The translations under genes and the position numbers were made by a program. Below the pieces are notes generated by a model, which was given only the letters and a program-made list of their open reading frames with translations, was not told where the DNA came from and searched no databases. Below are positions 14,415 through 14,772 of a stretch of DNA of 14,772 nt, in pieces. The DNA comes from Saprospiraceae bacterium UBA7328 (GTDB lineage: Bacteria; Bacteroidota; Bacteroidia; Chitinophagales; Saprospiraceae). The stretch lies in the NCBI GenBank assembly GCA_002471345.1, contig DKPS01000108.1, positions 1 through 14,772 on the forward strand. Direction: 5' to 3'. Positions within the stretch are counted from its first letter, which is position 1; the number at the start of each line of letters is the position of its first letter.

Positions 14415-14772
14415 CTAATTAATTTCAAGTGGAACTTCCATAAGTAATATTTTAGAATTGTCTTTTGCCTCAAAATTAATTTGATCAATATCCCATATGC
14501 CCATACCATCTCTTTTGGAAAGTTGCTGGTCGTTAATATTCACTTCCCCTTCAATAACAAAAAAGTAGATTCCGTTTCCTCTACTTTTTAAAATATATTC
14601 ATCTTTAGATTTCTCAACGTATTCACCTATATGAAACCATGCGTTTTGATGTATCCAGACTCCCTGATCATTTTTGTTAGGAGATAATATTTGATATAAT
14701 TTATTTTTTTTAGCCATCGAGCTAATTGCTATCTGATCATATCTGGGTGTCACATTTTTCTTATTTGGGAAT
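14415..14772 (-). CDS. pirin-family protein, C-terminal half (cut by window edge)
   Basis: The readable part resembles the second half of Bacteroidota pirin-like bicupin proteins. It has NVTPRYDQ, then KNKLYQILSPN, WIHQNAWFHIGEY, a GNGIYFFVIEGEVNIND cupin strand and GMGIWDI. A GTG at 14751-14753 could serve as a start. However the frame stays open beyond it to the window end, reading FPNKKN before VTPRYDQ, exactly where full-length pirins continue from their N-terminal domain. The true start therefore lies outside the window. Pirins are non-haem metal-binding cupins, some with quercetinase activity; the metal ligands normally reside in the missing N-terminal half. It is upstream of the di-iron membrane enzyme in one likely operon. 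Confidence 0.75.
   Translation of the reverse strand, partial: FPNKKNVTPRYDQIAISSMAKKNKLYQILSPNKNDQGVWIHQNAWFHIGEYVEKSKDEYILKSRGNGIYFFVIEGEVNINDQQLSKRDGMGIWDIDQINFEAKDNSKILLMEVPLEIN

Overview
The window looks like chromosomal DNA from a Bacteroidota bacterium, probably a marine or soil member of the Cytophagales; the order is a guess. Supporting signs are AT-rich DNA and weak or absent Shine-Dalgarno sequences. Two good matches to the Bacteroidota promoter (TTG, 20 bases, TAnnTTTG) face each other across one intergenic region. Family types also fit: a BlaI plus M56-TonB pair, a DUF6090-type protein, an LVIVD-repeat lipoprotein, and lipoproteins with an acidic stretch after the lipid cysteine. 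There are no rRNA, tRNA or CRISPR features and no intact transposase.

Left part (1-4312): an accessory-looking segment. A BlaI/MecI-type repressor and an M56 metallopeptidase with TonB-C and carboxypeptidase-regulatory-like domains form an overlapping pair at 476-2331. Upstream lie three 16-base palindromes that look like the operator. A strong hairpin (2449-2490) follows, then a minus-strand two-gene unit (DUF6090-like membrane protein, NTF2/DUF4440-like secreted protein). A ~132-base sequence is repeated at 34-165 and 4098-4230, and each copy sits beside decayed coding sequence. The remnant at 3828-4090 is readable as a broken HxlR-family regulator.

Middle part (4313-8760): a YhbW-like flavin monooxygenase converges on an FKBP-type prolyl isomerase lipoprotein. 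A divergent promoter region separates the isomerase from a thioredoxin-fold lipoprotein with a CGWC site. Next is a pair joined stop-to-start: an LVIVD-repeat lipoprotein and a predicted outer-membrane beta-barrel protein. A hairpin with a T-run closes this part.

Right part (8816-14772): a compact plus-strand malonate operon, matB-madL-madM. MadLM would import malonate and MatB would activate it to malonyl-CoA. No malonate decarboxylase, malonyl-CoA decarboxylase or regulator is present in the window. Converging on it is a Tat-type exported amidase-signature enzyme. It could feed the operon by releasing malonate from an amide, but this is inferred from position only. The window ends with a minus-strand pair: the C-terminal half of a pirin-family protein (cut by the window edge) and an alkylglycerol monooxygenase/sterol desaturase-like membrane di-iron enzyme.

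The strongest candidates for new biology are the decarboxylase-free malonate uptake and activation operon with its exported amidase neighbour, the triple-palindrome control of the M56-TonB receptor, and the repeated sequence tied to decayed HxlR genes.
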